In this document: piece by piece, positions 9,975-20,949 of the stretch
Layout of the letters: each line of letters starts with the position of its first letter
How positions within the stretch are numbered: the stretch's first letter is position 1
From: Metridium senile
Lineage: Eukaryota > Cnidaria > Anthozoa > Actiniaria > Metridiidae
Direction: 5' to 3'
Length of the DNA stretch: 64,000 nt
Assembly (NCBI GenBank): GCA_949775045.1
Contig: OX459101.1
Location: 4,141,465 to 4,205,464 of the forward strand
Made by a program: the position numbers and the translations under genes
Notes under the pieces: generated by a model
Databases searched by the model: none
Seen by the model: the letters and a program-made list of their open reading frames with translations, nothing else
Told to the model about the DNA's origin: nothing

Positions 9975-10075
9975 TAAATTTAATTAAACCTAATTGCAAG
10001 AACGTTGTCTAAAGGAAAGGAATTAATTAAAAGATTAAAGAAGATCACTCAACCTGAACTCTTTCTTATAAAACA
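9975..10075. mobile_element. partial palindromic MITE
   Basis: Contains ATTGCAAGAACGTTGTC and GATCACTCAACCTGAACTCT, shared with the intact element at 19215-19408 and the copy at 5060-5195. It lies just downstream of the repeat-precursor gene, probably in or near its 3' end. Confidence 0.5.
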
Positions 10076-10639
10076 GCATACAATTAGCGACACCCCCTGT
10101 ATATTTATTGCATACCATATTATATTATATACACCCGTTTTAAAAATCGCTGTCGCACGACCGAAGCTACTGTGCACACCCTAAATCAAAGCCTGCAAAG
10201 GATGTCGGCAATGTAAAGAATATTTGTGATTTATTACACTGACCAGCATTTTTAAATTAATATTTGTTTCCCTTATCTATTACATTCTTGTTATGGTCAT
10301 GTCATATAACAATCACTTACGACAAAAATATGCTATAATTAAAAACAGCTAGAAGAAATACCGACATACTTTGCAGGTTTCAGAGCAAGGCGGACTAACG
10401 TGTTTATTGCGACAACGGTTTTTGAAATGGTGTCACATTAGCGTGCGTGGTATGGTCTACTCGGGGGGAGGTGGTGAAATACCATAACTACTCCACGAAG
10501 TGACATCCGGTTAGACGGATTGACTTTTTCCACAGGGAGCCCACTTTAAGGTTTATTTATAACAACGATATCCTGTATTGTATTATACGAAGAGACATCC
10601 GCTTAGACGGATTGAATTTTTGAAAAGACAACCCGTCTC

Positions 10640-11195
10640 ACTTCGTGTGTATTGAACATTTTTGCAGGCTCGCAATAATTTTCAGAATTGTATGCTGGTA
10701 TACAAATGCCTAAATAATCTAGCCCAGGCATACCTATTCCATAAATTCCGGTTTTCTAGTCAATTCCATCATTACAATACTAGAAGAAAATGTCTGCTCC
10801 GTTTACCGTTACCAAGAACATCTAAGTACTGATCTTCGTTTCGCTACAACGGGGCACTGAAAAACATGGAATTCGCTATACCTGCCAACATCTGTAATAT
10901 CTCAGCTTTGTTGCCTTTTAAACGTACAGGCACTTACTGAGTCCTTTTTTCGTAATTAAACACAGTTCTTATATTTTCATTAGTATATATTTATCTATAT
11001 ACATTTATAATAACTTATAGTTATAGTTAAATCTTTATGTATGTAAACGTAATGTGATGTATGTTTTGTGCAGAGCCCCATTTAAACCAGCTATGCTGAA
11101 CTGGGCCGTCTCTGCTTGAATATTACTGATCAACAAATAAAAAAACCAACCAACCAACCAACCAACCAACCAACCAACCAACCAACCAATCAACT
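10640..11195 (+). pseudogene. CR1/L2-like LINE 3' end with (AACC)n tail
   Basis: Around 10680-10920 the plus strand matches the LINE remnant at 58430-58680: the peptide pattern is YNTR..., then FRYNGA, then WNS with a Pro-Ala-N tail, broken by stops and indels. It continues through a 3' UTR with CAGAGCCCCATTTAAACCAG and ends in about twelve copies of AACC. A tetranucleotide tail is usual for CR1/L2-type elements. Confidence 0.55.
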
Positions 11196-11639
11196 GATAG
11201 TTCTGGTTTCACTGAATTTACCATATCTTTTTCTTTAATCACTTCCACCTTAAAATTACAATATAATACAGAAAAATACTAAAAAAAGGAATTGCTAAGA
11301 ATAATGAATACGTGAGTAAGTAGGATTAAAACATGTTTGTGTTTGCTTGCGAAAAATACCCAAATCTCCGACTTTAGAGCCATGCATTTTGCTCGGAAAA
11401 AAAAACGACGGTGACCCCCAATTTTTTTTAGCTTATTTAATGTCTCTCATTTAGTTTTATCAACTGGCAAAGTCTCAGGAAATTGACATTTACTTCGCAT
11501 TTTCCAGCGAGCGTCCTTAAATGAAGTTTTCTTGACTCCATAAGAAAAACAATTTAAAACACGATCATTGTGGCATATTTTCTATGCCTCTCTGGAATGA
11601 TCACATTATATGATCATATATTGTCAGTAAAATATCGTC

Positions 11640-11860
11640 CAGGCTTGGTATGCTTCGGATGGCACGTAAGGTTATTCCACGAGATGCATGTATCACTTTG
11701 TATAACTCAATGGTACTTCCACTTTTTGATTATTGCTCTTGTGTTTAGGATGGATGCAGTAACACTAGGAAAGAGTACCTAGGCAGGTTACAGGCTGCTG
11801 CAATTATTGAGGGCAGAAAAATCAGACTAAATGAATTAAATTTTACTTTTTCCAGGAAAG
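11640..11860 (+). pseudogene. LINE fragment between RT and C-terminus
   Basis: Shares GCTTCGGATGGCACGTAAG and AAAGAGTACCTAG with 58200-58430. One frame reads like the region after the reverse transcriptase (LPL-D/E-YCSCV-W followed by an L-Q segment). It is broken by stops. Confidence 0.5.
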
Positions 11861-12195
11861 GCATGGGCCTTGTAGGATTTTCTTTAAATCATTGGTAGTT
11901 TGAAGTACAAGTAGTTTTAGATCGCATTTTTGAGACTATGGTGCAAATTCTAACCGTCTTTCAAAACGCGTTTAGTCTACCTAGCCCACGGTCAACCGTC
12001 CAACGGAAGGTTTCGTCCGAAAGGCTCTGGTTCAATCCAGAACTGAAAACCCAGTTCTTGTGGATATTTTTTCATGCTTCTGGGTTTTTTTTAGTATATA
12101 TAGTCATCCTGCTATAAAATGGTTCTTCTGCCGGAGCCATGGGAAGGAAGTATCAACGGTGGAGGGCGCCGTTTGTGAATTTCTAACGATAGAAA

Positions 12196-12740
12196 TATAA
12201 AGATTGTGTGTATATTTTGTAAGCATGGGTCCTTATCAATGAATTTGAAATGAAAGAAATATTCATATAAAGATTGTGTGTATGTTTTGTAAGCATGGGT
12301 CCTTATCAATGAATTTGAAATGAAAGAAATATTCATATAAAGATTGTGTGTATGTTTTGTAAGCATGGGTCCTTATCAATGAATTTGTAATGAAAGAAAT
12401 ATTCATATAACGATTGTGTGTATGTTTTGTAAGCATGGGTCCTTATCAATGAATTTGAAATGAAAGAAATATTCATATAAAGATTGTGTGTATGTTTTGT
12501 AAGCATGGGTCCTTATCAATGAATTTGTAATGAAAGAAATATTCATATAACGATTGTGTGTATGTTTTGTAAGCATGGGTCCTTATCAATGAATTTGAAA
12601 TGAAAGAAATATTCATATAACGATTGTGTGTATGTTTTGTAAGCATGGGTCCTTATCAATGAATTTGAAATGAAAGAAATATTCATATAACGATTGTGTG
12701 TATGTTTTGTAAGCATGGGTCCTTATCAATGAATTTGTCA
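12196..12740. repeat. 70 bp tandem array, about eight copies
   Basis: The unit begins GATTGTGTGTATGTTTTGTA and recurs at 12202, 12272, 12342, 12412, 12482, 12552, 12622 and 12692, an exact 70 bp period. Variants alternate AAAG/AACG before the unit and GAAATG/GTAATG within it, so higher-order copying is visible. No gene is in the array. Confidence 0.95.
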
Positions 12741-12895
12741 AGTTAAAGGTAAATCGGGCCGAGAAAATTCAATTTGAAACTTATGCAAATCAGGACGAAA
12801 TCTGTATGAGATTACAGAACCTGTCACACGGAAGTGATTTCTTTTGTCAAATTCTCAATAATTGTTCATGGATTTTATAAGGTAAAATATCGTTT
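12740..12895 (+). repeat. dispersed repeat shared with JNK intron
   Basis: The series GAAACTTATGCAAATCAGGA, AAATCTGTATGAGAT, then ATTCATGGATTTTATA recurs at 39113-39222. It marks an unnamed dispersed family. Confidence 0.65.
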
Positions 12896-13303
12896 TGAGA
12901 TAGGTCGGGTTTTGAGGTTTTAGGTCGGGTTTTCTTTCATGGCATTTATGAAAAAATCGCCTGATTACTTTTGCGCAAAAAATCAAATAAAAGTTGTATG
13001 CTTTCTAAACTCACAATTCTACAAACAAATGAAGACAAGACCACTTGTGTACTGATGGGAAATCCCTACTGGTTTTAACAAATACTGGGATGGCAGATGG
13101 ACCAAATGAAAAATAATTCATATTTTGAAAGGCTTTGCATTAATTTTAACATATCAGTAATTGCTTTTTTTATCCTTTTTTTAAATTAAGAGGATATTTT
13201 TTTCAATGACAAGCAATATTGGCAAAAAGCGCCAAAAACTAGACTTTTGGCTGCGTTTTAATCTCAATTTTCGTTTTGGGTTAACACTCAAAAACCTTTT
13301 TAA

Positions 13304-13948
13304 GGACATTCCGTAGTAATAGATTTTGACATAACTTTTTATTGAAACTTTGTACAGTTATACTTTAAGACATGGGCATTTCAAAAATGAAATAAAAAAG
13401 GGGGGTCACCGTGTTGGTTTTGGCACTAGATCACGTCAAAGTTACTCATTTGGACAGCGCGCGAGAGTAATATTTCGATGTATAAAATGAGAAGAAAAGG
13501 CGATTAATGGCACTCTTTTTTGATATTAGTATTGAAATATTAGGTTTAATTACATCTTAGCATCCCAAGTCTTCATTCACACACAATACTTGGATAGTAA
13601 AGTGGACCTGTTAAAAGAAAATAGCGATAATGCAATACACGAGCGTATTGATCGCGAACACCTGGATGACAGAATATTACCACAATTCTGAAATATCTCG
13701 AAATCTGGACATAAATTTTTATTCAAACTCGGATATGTGTTTGCAAACCTGGATACCATTAGTTTAACACCATAAAAAAGATAGGTCACCGTATTCGTTT
13801 TGGCGCTATGGCACTTTGAATGTACGAATTGTGATCTTTTAGTAATACCGACATAGCGCGCGCAAGGTGCGCGAGCTGTAGCGCGCGCTCTCGCTGGTTC
13901 AAAATTGTGCGCTGTAGAGCGTGCGCAATGCAAAACTACGGAATGTCC
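13304..13948. mobile_element. non-autonomous DNA transposon with TTAA target duplication
   Basis: TTAA at 13300-13303 and at 13949-13952 flank a 645 bp segment whose ends are perfect 14 bp inverted repeats (GGACATTCCGTAGT). TTAA duplication is used by piggyBac and Kolobok transposases. Sub-terminal GGTCACCG motifs occur at both sides in opposite orientation. No transposase frame is present, and the 118-codon minus frame has no recognisable domain. Confidence 0.7.
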
Positions 13949-13954
13949 TTAAAC

Positions 13955-15270
13955 AGTTAGAAACTAATGTACTAAGATAACATGCCTGTTTAAAGCGGTA
14001 TTTTCAATTGTACAAAGATGTTTTGTTGAATTTGTCTTAGAATGCAGCTTTTTCAGGCATTTTTTAAAGAAAAGGCATGGGAAATAAGCAAATAAAGGCC
14101 TAAACCTCATTTTCAATTCAAATTTTTGCTTTGGGTTAACACTTTGGCTCCACTTTCATCAGTCTTTTCCACTTACAAACAAGTTAAACTTTCTGAATAA
14201 ATAGATTTTAGCCTTGTACAACAGCCGTTCTTCAAGAAATTAGTTATTTTGGCGTTCACAGCTTCAATACGAAAAAGACTTGTCTTAATGTATAGTGCAC
14301 ACCTAATTAATTAATGTACATGTTTTGACCGATGTAGTATCTCGCAACGTCAAGATCCGCCAGGTAAGATAAACAAATATGGGTATAATTTTTGCCACTT
14401 CTTCAAATAAAAAATGTTTGATGTGTGATCTCCCACGATGAGCACAGCTCTTAGAGAAAACAAAGAGTCTATATTAGGTCAAAAGGTTTTGGTTGCCCTT
14501 AGCACATTTCTTTTCTAAAATTTCGTAAAAAAAAATCCAATCTCCCCCACCCAACAACAACAAACAAACAAACATTCGGTTTGTAATTGTGATAGCAGGG
14601 TGTCACTCATAAAACAATAGAGATTTTGGTTATTACTGAAAAATAGCGTACGACTTCTTCTGGAAAGAAATATCAATTATAGCCACAAAACAAATTAAGG
14701 GTTATTCAAAATCCGCAACAAATATCAGTGGAACTGTGCTATTGTATTTCGCATCCTGGGGTTTGTTGTTTGAAGATTAAACTTGATAAAAGCTCTCAAA
14801 GTTTGATCAAGCGCCATATGTTTTTGGAGCAACACTTTATGGAGGTTGTGTTGACTTAGCATCAAGGAGATTTCATTTCGATTCTTCGATTCGTTTTTTC
14901 TTGATTTAATTAAATCTGTCTGGACAAGAAGCGAAAAAATTACAGTGCACGAACGGTCGATAGAGCTAAACTTTAGAATCTTACAGGGTTTTATTGGTAA
15001 ACCTTATAGTTTTCAACAGTAGTCACTTGTCGATGTTTTTGAAAGGTATTAGTGGTAAAAGGGTTAGCCGGATATGTGTAAATAGTTCGGACTGCCGGTT
15101 AGTGTTTCCAAGAAAACAACTGGAACAAACTGAAATATACGGTGACTACTGTAGAGTTTGAACGAAATTACACTGCATCGATGGTTCTAAAAAGTTAAAA
15201 TATCTGGAGAAAATTGTACGATAACTTGCCGCTAAACTAGTTAGAAGGAAGGTGATATTTGCATTGTAAA
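13955..15270. other. gene-free intergenic DNA
   Basis: AT-rich sequence without supported reading frames. A motif TTTGGGTTAACACT near 14130 is shared with 13280, hinting that the TTAA element was inserted into an older repeat. Confidence 0.4.
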
Positions 15271-15327
15271 ACGAGAGTTGTACCAGTTGTTAGCTCTTTA
15301 TTAAAATCAGGAGCTGACTCACTGACG
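15270..15327 (+). other. possible 5' untranslated exon of the GPCR gene
   Basis: The sequence ends at a strong donor (G followed by GTAAGTAT at 15328). A polypyrimidine-rich acceptor (TTTTTCTCTCTAG) ends at 16244, fourteen bases before the GPCR ATG. The left boundary is not known. Confidence 0.35.
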
Positions 15328-16257
15328 GTAAGTATATTATAATAAGAGTTCAATCCAATGTTTTTCTAGGAAAATTCTATTGGTGATACGTCGATGTTTC
15401 TCAGTAAAATTTAAGAAACAAGTGAATTAACTAAAAATTGATGATTATGTTTCTTCTGCGTGATTATGAAATAGATACCAAGGTTTTTGTGAATTAACGT
15501 TTACAAGCGGTTTAATTTACAGTGAGGACACTCAAACCATGAACACTTTGAGTTTTATGGTTACTTTTTTAACCCGCATCTCTCGAGCGAATATAGATCA
15601 GAAATAAGATTTTTGAAAAACTAATGTATTTGAACTCACTGTTTTATTTTTAAAGTTTTTGAAGCACTAGAGGTTTCAGAAAAAGATGAAAACAAAAAAT
15701 GTCAAGTGTTCACTGTCCGAGTCCTAACAGCTGTAACCAGCTGCGGAAGGTCGTGGATTCTGGTAGGTGGTGCAGAACTACTGGGGCGAGCAGTAAATGT
15801 ATGTAACTTTGAACTTATATAACTCCACTGGAAATTGCCGAATGTTCAATATAAACATTTTATATCAAAGATACTATGCATGGCTATACCTGAGATCAAA
15901 CTAAGGTTGTTAAATTATGTATATAGCTGAAACAAAGTGTTTGTATGTAGATCTAAAATATTGATTACAGAGCCTGTAGCTCGTTTCCCAGCGCTATTTT
16001 TTGGATATGTTATAAACAAATGCAAAGCCTTTGATAGACAATTTTAACTTTGAAAATCCAATGAATTGGAAGAAAATTACGTACGTTCAAAGTGGTCCAA
16101 AATCACGTACATTTTCTACTTGCCCCAGTAGTTTTGCACCCCTTGCAAGATGGCGGCAATAACCTTGGATCGGTCTATTGTCGAAATTAAATTAAAATCT
16201 CAGTCAACTTCAATTAATATATTTTTTTTTATTTTTCTCTCTAGAGTAGACGACAAG

Positions 16258-17301
16258 ATGACATCGAATCTTTCAGCTTATGATAAAGGAATGATATACT
16301 TTGAAAGCCGCAGCACAGCAACAATAGCTATCGAGACAAGTGTCATGGTCTTCTTAGCATTATTCGCAATTGCTGGTAACTTGCTAGTTGTCATCTCCTT
16401 TGTTCGTAACCGAGCAATTCGTACGATTACAAACTACTTTGTTTTGTCATTATCTGTGTTGGATCTGGTCATTCCAGTAACAGTTGTACCGCCCACTTTG
16501 ATATGGTCCATCAAAAGTCGTTTCTCGGTTGGTTATGAAGAACTGTGTGATTTCCAAGCCGTATGGAGCGCTGGATTGATCCTTGTATCTATAATCAATA
16601 TCACCTTTATGGCAATAAATCGGTTTGCGTGTGTCTGCAAGCCACAAAAGTACAAAAAATTGTTCAACCATAAGACTTCTCTAGGAGCCATCGTCGGCTT
16701 TTGGGTCGTCGGTTTTGGGATTATGATAAGTTCAGGTTACATTGGGGACGGAGTCCATGCCCGTTTCAGCCCCTTCAAGATATCGTGCCTTTACGTGTAT
16801 TCTAATAGTAACAAGATCAGTTTCTTTGTGAAATATCTCCCTCATATGCTTTTCCTTGGAGTACCTTCAAGCATCATGGTATTCTGTTACTACAGCGTAT
16901 TCAAAACAATTCGACGCCATAAAAGAAACATTGCTCCTTCGATTGCCGCCAATGGAACTATGGGTGTTCAAGGTCGTAGTGGACTGGGTACTAACGGACG
17001 TAACACCATGGGTACCAACGGACACAGTGGATTAAGCACTAGTGTCCAGGAGATTAAAATCACTCGGACACTTTTCGCCGTACTCTTCGCGTATTTTTGC
17101 ACCTGGATTCCATTCTTCTCAGTTATGCTTGCAGCGAATCTTCTAAAGAACATCCCTCGGGAAATACAAATGATTGTAACGTATACTGCGGTTGGAGGCA
17201 GTGCTATAAATCCTGTAATTTACGGCGTCTATAACAAAGCCTTTAGACAGGAATACAAGAAGACATTTGGGTATTTTAAGACTTGTCTCAACCTCAACTG
17301 A
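16258..17301 (+). CDS. class A (rhodopsin-like) G protein-coupled receptor
   Basis: The 347-residue product has seven hydrophobic segments with class A landmarks: GNLLV in TM1, LSVLDL in TM2, a Cys before TM3, NRF in place of DRY at the end of TM3, the TM4 Trp, a Cys in extracellular loop 2 (ISCLYVY), GVP in TM5, CTWIP in TM6 and NPVIY in TM7. The NRF motif followed by Cys residues and a Lys/Tyr loop (ACVCKPQKYKK) is reminiscent of melatonin-type receptors, but the ligand cannot be stated. Intracellular loop 3 carries a Gly/Asn/Thr tract (GTNGRNTMGTNG). An upstream in-frame ATG (16150) is rejected because a pyrimidine-rich splice acceptor ends at 16244, so translation should start at 16258 in the spliced message. 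The coding region is intronless. Confidence 0.88.
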   Translation: MTSNLSAYDKGMIYFESRSTATIAIETSVMVFLALFAIAGNLLVVISFVRNRAIRTITNYFVLSLSVLDLVIPVTVVPPTLIWSIKSRFSVGYEELCDFQAVWSAGLILVSIINITFMAINRFACVCKPQKYKKLFNHKTSLGAIVGFWVVGFGIMISSGYIGDGVHARFSPFKISCLYVYSNSNKISFFVKYLPHMLFLGVPSSIMVFCYYSVFKTIRRHKRNIAPSIAANGTMGVQGRSGLGTNGRNTMGTNGHSGLSTSVQEIKITRTLFAVLFAYFCTWIPFFSVMLAANLLKNIPREIQMIVTYTAVGGSAINPVIYGVYNKAFRQEYKKTFGYFKTCLNLN

Positions 17302-17316
17302 TTGAGCTGCACACTA

Positions 17317-17492
17317 CAGTGGCGGATTCAGCTAGTGGGTGCAGGGGGTGCGCACCCCTCCCTGAGATGACCTTATACCCTCATTTAACCCTATTTTGTG
17401 TGTCTCCTTTGTGATAATTTTGTGGTGTGCACCCCCTTATCAAGTGACCTGCACCCCTCCCTGAAGAAAATCCTGGATCCGCCCTTGCACTA
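17317..17492. mobile_element. MITE with GTGGCGGATCCAG-type ends
   Basis: The left end (AGTGGCGGATTCAG) and the right end (CCTGGATCCGCCCTTG) are inverted, and the interior has two copies of a GTGCACCCC-type segment. It begins 16 bases after the GPCR stop codon. Confidence 0.55.
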
Positions 17493-17493
17493 T

Positions 17494-17703
17494 ATAGTTA
17501 GACTGCAAAACAGTCCCTACTTTTACGCGAAAACTTTGAGGATCGAAGCGAGTTGCATTGAAGCTCGATCGAACGAAATTCTGGCCGCGAGAGACTCCCC
17601 GCTCGTCTCACTCCCCGCTCGTCCGTTGATCCTCTCCTCATTCTCTCGCGGCCAGAATTTCGTCAGATCGAACTTCATCTCTGTTTTGCGGTCTACTATA
17701 TAG
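17494..17703. mobile_element. palindromic MITE
   Basis: Left end TATAGTTAGACTGCAAAACAG and right end CTGTTTTGCGGTCTACTATA are inverted copies. An inner inverted pair (AAATTCTGGCCGCGAGAGA at about 17577 and its complement at about 17644) strengthens the palindrome. Confidence 0.75.
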
Positions 17704-17734
17704 TTTGTCTTTAGACAAAAATAGAATATACTTG

Positions 17735-17915
17735 CTCGCAGGAGTACAATAATACATTTGGATATTTTAAGGCTTGTCTCAACCTCATCTGATTGAGGTG
17801 CACAAGTATAGTTTAAGACCAAAATAGAATACATACGCGCAGGAGTACAATAGTACATTTGGGTATTTTTAGGCTTGTCTCAACCTCATCTGATTAAGGT
17901 AGGCACGGTAGTTTT
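17735..17915 (+). repeat. two tandem partial copies of the GPCR 3' end
   Basis: Segments at about 17741-17811 and 17843-17912 match the last codons and stop region of the GPCR (17254-17318): ACATTTGGGTATTTT, then CTTGTCTCAACCTCA, CTGATTGAG. They are separated by a shared ACCAAAATAGAATA linker, giving a period of about 100 bp. They are non-coding. Confidence 0.75.
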
Positions 17916-18189
17916 TTGACTTTTGACAGAAAAAGAATGTTTTGATGAAGGTTAAATTCTGCATTTAATTTAATTTTTTGATATTTTTTATTGGTAGAGT
18001 GAGCCTTAATTATCATCATGTTCACCCTGCATGGCCGTCATTGAATGACTAATTACTACCTTAAAGTTTTTGGATTATACTACATCACCATGTACATACT
18101 ATATTATATTATATTTATTATCTTTATTTAGTCATTTAGTCATCTACATATATTTATATATTTTTTATACTTTTCTTATAATTATATTC

Positions 18190-18255
18190 TTAGGTCTCCC
18201 CAATTAGCAAAGCACTTGTGCCGAGCTACTATATATTTATCAAGACTTTAATAAA

Positions 18256-18333
<78 letters not shown>
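18190..18333 (+). repeat. retroelement tail followed by (ATT)n
   Basis: A stereotyped tail (GGTCTCCCCAATTAGCAAAG, then ACTTTAATAAAG) runs into about 25 ATT units (18256-18333). It resembles the tails at 6460 and 61050. Confidence 0.7.
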
Positions 18334-18410
18334 GATTAAGCTCTATAAGCAAACAAAAAAACAAAAAACTGAAACAAACAAACAAACAACTAGAAAAAAC
18401 AAACAAACAA

Positions 18411-18651
<241 letters not shown>

Positions 18652-18659
18652 TAATTAAA

Positions 18660-19210
18660 TAAAGAAACAAACAAACAACTGAAACAGACGAGCAAACAAA
18701 CAAACAAACAACGGAAACAAAACGAAAAAAAAAAAAAACAGGCAAGCAAGAAGTCAAGCAAACAAACACATTAAACAATAATAAATAATAATTCATTTAT
18801 TCATGTTATGATATTTACATATATTCAATTAATATTAAGAAACAATACAAACTAAATACAATTAAACTTTTCTTACTAAATATGCTATGATATATTATTT
18901 ATTTGATATTAGACTCGCGATCTTCATTAATACACGGGATACCTTGCACACTACTAATTATACGACCAAAGTGCACGGTTCAGTCAAGGACAATATTTTG
19001 GGGGTTGTTTTATGAATGACTTGTTTTCAACCGAATTGACTGCAAAGCAATTACAAAATTACAAGCACGTGAAAATACTTACATTTTATAAGTTATTCAT
19101 TCAAATTCTTTAGAAAACAGTACATTACCAATAAAAAAACATTATTCATTTCGTGCACGGTTGGCTTGATGCTTGCTGCTTATGCGGCCGTGAAAACGTT
19201 TTTTGAAATA
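18660..19210. other. gene-free AT-rich DNA
   Basis: After AAAC-rich repeats (to about 18775) nothing recognisable is seen. Confidence 0.4.
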
Positions 19211-19214
19211 AGTG

Positions 19215-19408
19215 TATAAACCTACTTGGAAGAACGTTGTCATACGAAAAAAAGAACATTTGTATTTAGTGTTTTAGGAATAAATTAAAAGTACAAAAGA
19301 TGATCACTGAAGCTGAACTCTTTCTTTTGTACTTTTAATTTATTCCTAACACACTAAATACAAATGTTATTTTTTCGTATGACAACGTTCTTGCAAGTAG
19401 GTGTATAT
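19215..19408. mobile_element. long-arm palindromic MITE
   Basis: Arms of about 85 bases are near-perfect inverted copies (CGTTGTCATACGAAAAA and its complement), with a 25-base centre (GATCACTGAAGCTGAACTC). This is the best copy of a family also seen at 5060 and 9975. Confidence 0.85.
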
Positions 19409-19842
19409 AGAATATATTATGCAATAAGCTTTATACAGCGTTCTTTAAAATATTTGTACATGTAAACAATTAATAACTCTGGTTTCACGTTATCAATCTA
19501 GCACACCGATATACCATTTGTGGTCAAAAGGCGCATTTGCGCAGGGATAGCCTCGATTCAGAGAAAATTTAATGTGTTTTCATGCATTGTTTAGCGGTAA
19601 TATTTGTTCTTGCTTTGATTGAAATTTCAATTCATTTTTTATGAAGGTCTTTTTTTAATTCAAAACAGTGAAATCGAGGCTTAGCCTGTTCAAATGCGCG
19701 CGTGCCTTTTGTCAAATACAGCGGTGCTAGAAATAACGCGACACCCGGGAGTATTTTTTCCCTAGTTCTCGTTTGTACATAAAAAGATTTTCATAAATAA
19801 ATCATAAAGTTTGTGAATTCAAATGTTTGGTCTTTCCAGTAA

Positions 19843-20937
19843 TCAGTCACTAGAATTCTCACTTAAACCTTCATTGTTATTCGCTAATTCACCTTCTTCT
19901 GTAACTTCGTAACTTTCAATTCTCTTCAGCAATGCCTTCTTCGCACGTCCATCTTTAGCCTTTTGTCTCCCTGCCTTTGTCCTCGGTGATTCGCTGAGCT
20001 TTTTCTTCAATTTCCAGAAAATTGTTGGCTCTCGCGTTAGGGTTGGTACTTCTGTGCTCCCGTCTCCTGGAAAAGGCGTTGGCTGCCGACTTAATGTTGG
20101 GGAGTTTGGATTTGTTTGTGGGTTGAGTTCTTGGGATGAATTAATTGGTATTTCTGTTGGTAGGTCGTCTTGGAGATGGTTGATGACAAAGTTGTGCGTA
20201 GTTACATCGCCATCGCTTTCATCTTCTTCTGAAGGCGGTGGCGTCCGAGTTGTTAGACTGACAGGTTTAAGTCTTAGCCTAGGCAGGCGATCGTGGATTA
20301 ATACTTCAGTGACATCATTCTTTGTCGTGAGCTCTTTGTATTTTTCGGCATCGTTTTGAGTGATGGGTGGTAGTAAGGTTCCAACAAAATTCTCCTTGAT
20401 TTTCTTTCGCTTTTGTCGTGTCGCCGGTCTAGGTTGTATTATAGCTGGGAAAACTATTTGAACATCTTTAGGATTATCCGCTGTGGATTTCGGTCTTTCT
20501 TGGCTGTTTTCTGTAAGGTTCTCTTTCATTTCAACTTCATCTTTAAATCGTACACTTTTTCTTCTTTTTGGGCGAATTTCTTTAGGTTCATGTTCTCCTT
20601 CAGTAAAGTTCTGCCACTTTTTGAGAATATTTCTCGCCATTTTCTTCATTTCGTCTTCTTTGACTTTTTCAACCGCGTTACTGACAGGTTGTTCTTCGCT
20701 TTCAGCCATGTTCTCGTCAGTGGACAAAAGTCGAGAAGTTGCTTGTTTGATTCGCAAATAGTGAGCAAGCGAGACACCATCAAGTGCTTCGACGTCCATC
20801 ATGTCTTGACGAGCTTTTTTACGAAGATCTTGTATTTTTTTCGCGACTTCTTCATCATTGAAGTCCTTCTTTTCCGACGCTTGCGATAGTCGTCCACTCA
20901 TAGCAGAAGGACTGTCATGTTTTTTTGAATTCCTCAT
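19843..20937 (-). CDS. uncharacterised charged, disordered protein with PP1-docking-like motif
   Basis: The single-exon minus-strand frame encodes 364 residues from the ATG at 20937 (an upstream TTG at 20943 is not a likely start). The sequence is rich in Lys, Glu, Ser and Pro and mostly predicted disordered. Residues about 25-70 (EEVAKKIQDLRKKARQDMMD) look helical. A KSVRF tetra/pentapeptide within PKRRKSVRF matches the RVxF consensus by which regulatory subunits bind protein phosphatase 1. The middle has basic (RQKRKK) and Ser/Pro/Thr-rich segments, and the tail has KKLSESPRTKAGRQK. No family is recognised, so a PP1-regulator role is only a suggestion from the short motif. Length and codon use over 360 codons argue for a real gene. 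Additional upstream exons cannot be excluded. Confidence 0.6.
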   Translation of the reverse strand: MRNSKKHDSPSAMSGRLSQASEKKDFNDEEVAKKIQDLRKKARQDMMDVEALDGVSLAHYLRIKQATSRLLSTDENMAESEEQPVSNAVEKVKEDEMKKMARNILKKWQNFTEGEHEPKEIRPKRRKSVRFKDEVEMKENLTENSQERPKSTADNPKDVQIVFPAIIQPRPATRQKRKKIKENFVGTLLPPITQNDAEKYKELTTKNDVTEVLIHDRLPRLRLKPVSLTTRTPPPSEEDESDGDVTTHNFVINHLQDDLPTEIPINSSQELNPQTNPNSPTLSRQPTPFPGDGSTEVPTLTREPTIFWKLKKKLSESPRTKAGRQKAKDGRAKKALLKRIESYEVTEEGELANNNEGLSENSSD

Positions 20938-20949
20938 TTTCAAATAAAC

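Noticed and set aside
12196..12740. CRISPR-like array
   Set aside because: The units are contiguous 70 bp tandem copies without unique spacers, in eukaryotic DNA.
16150..16257. Upstream ATG giving 36 extra residues to the GPCR
   Set aside because: The stretch includes a pyrimidine tract and a splice acceptor ending at 16244, so it is probably intron.
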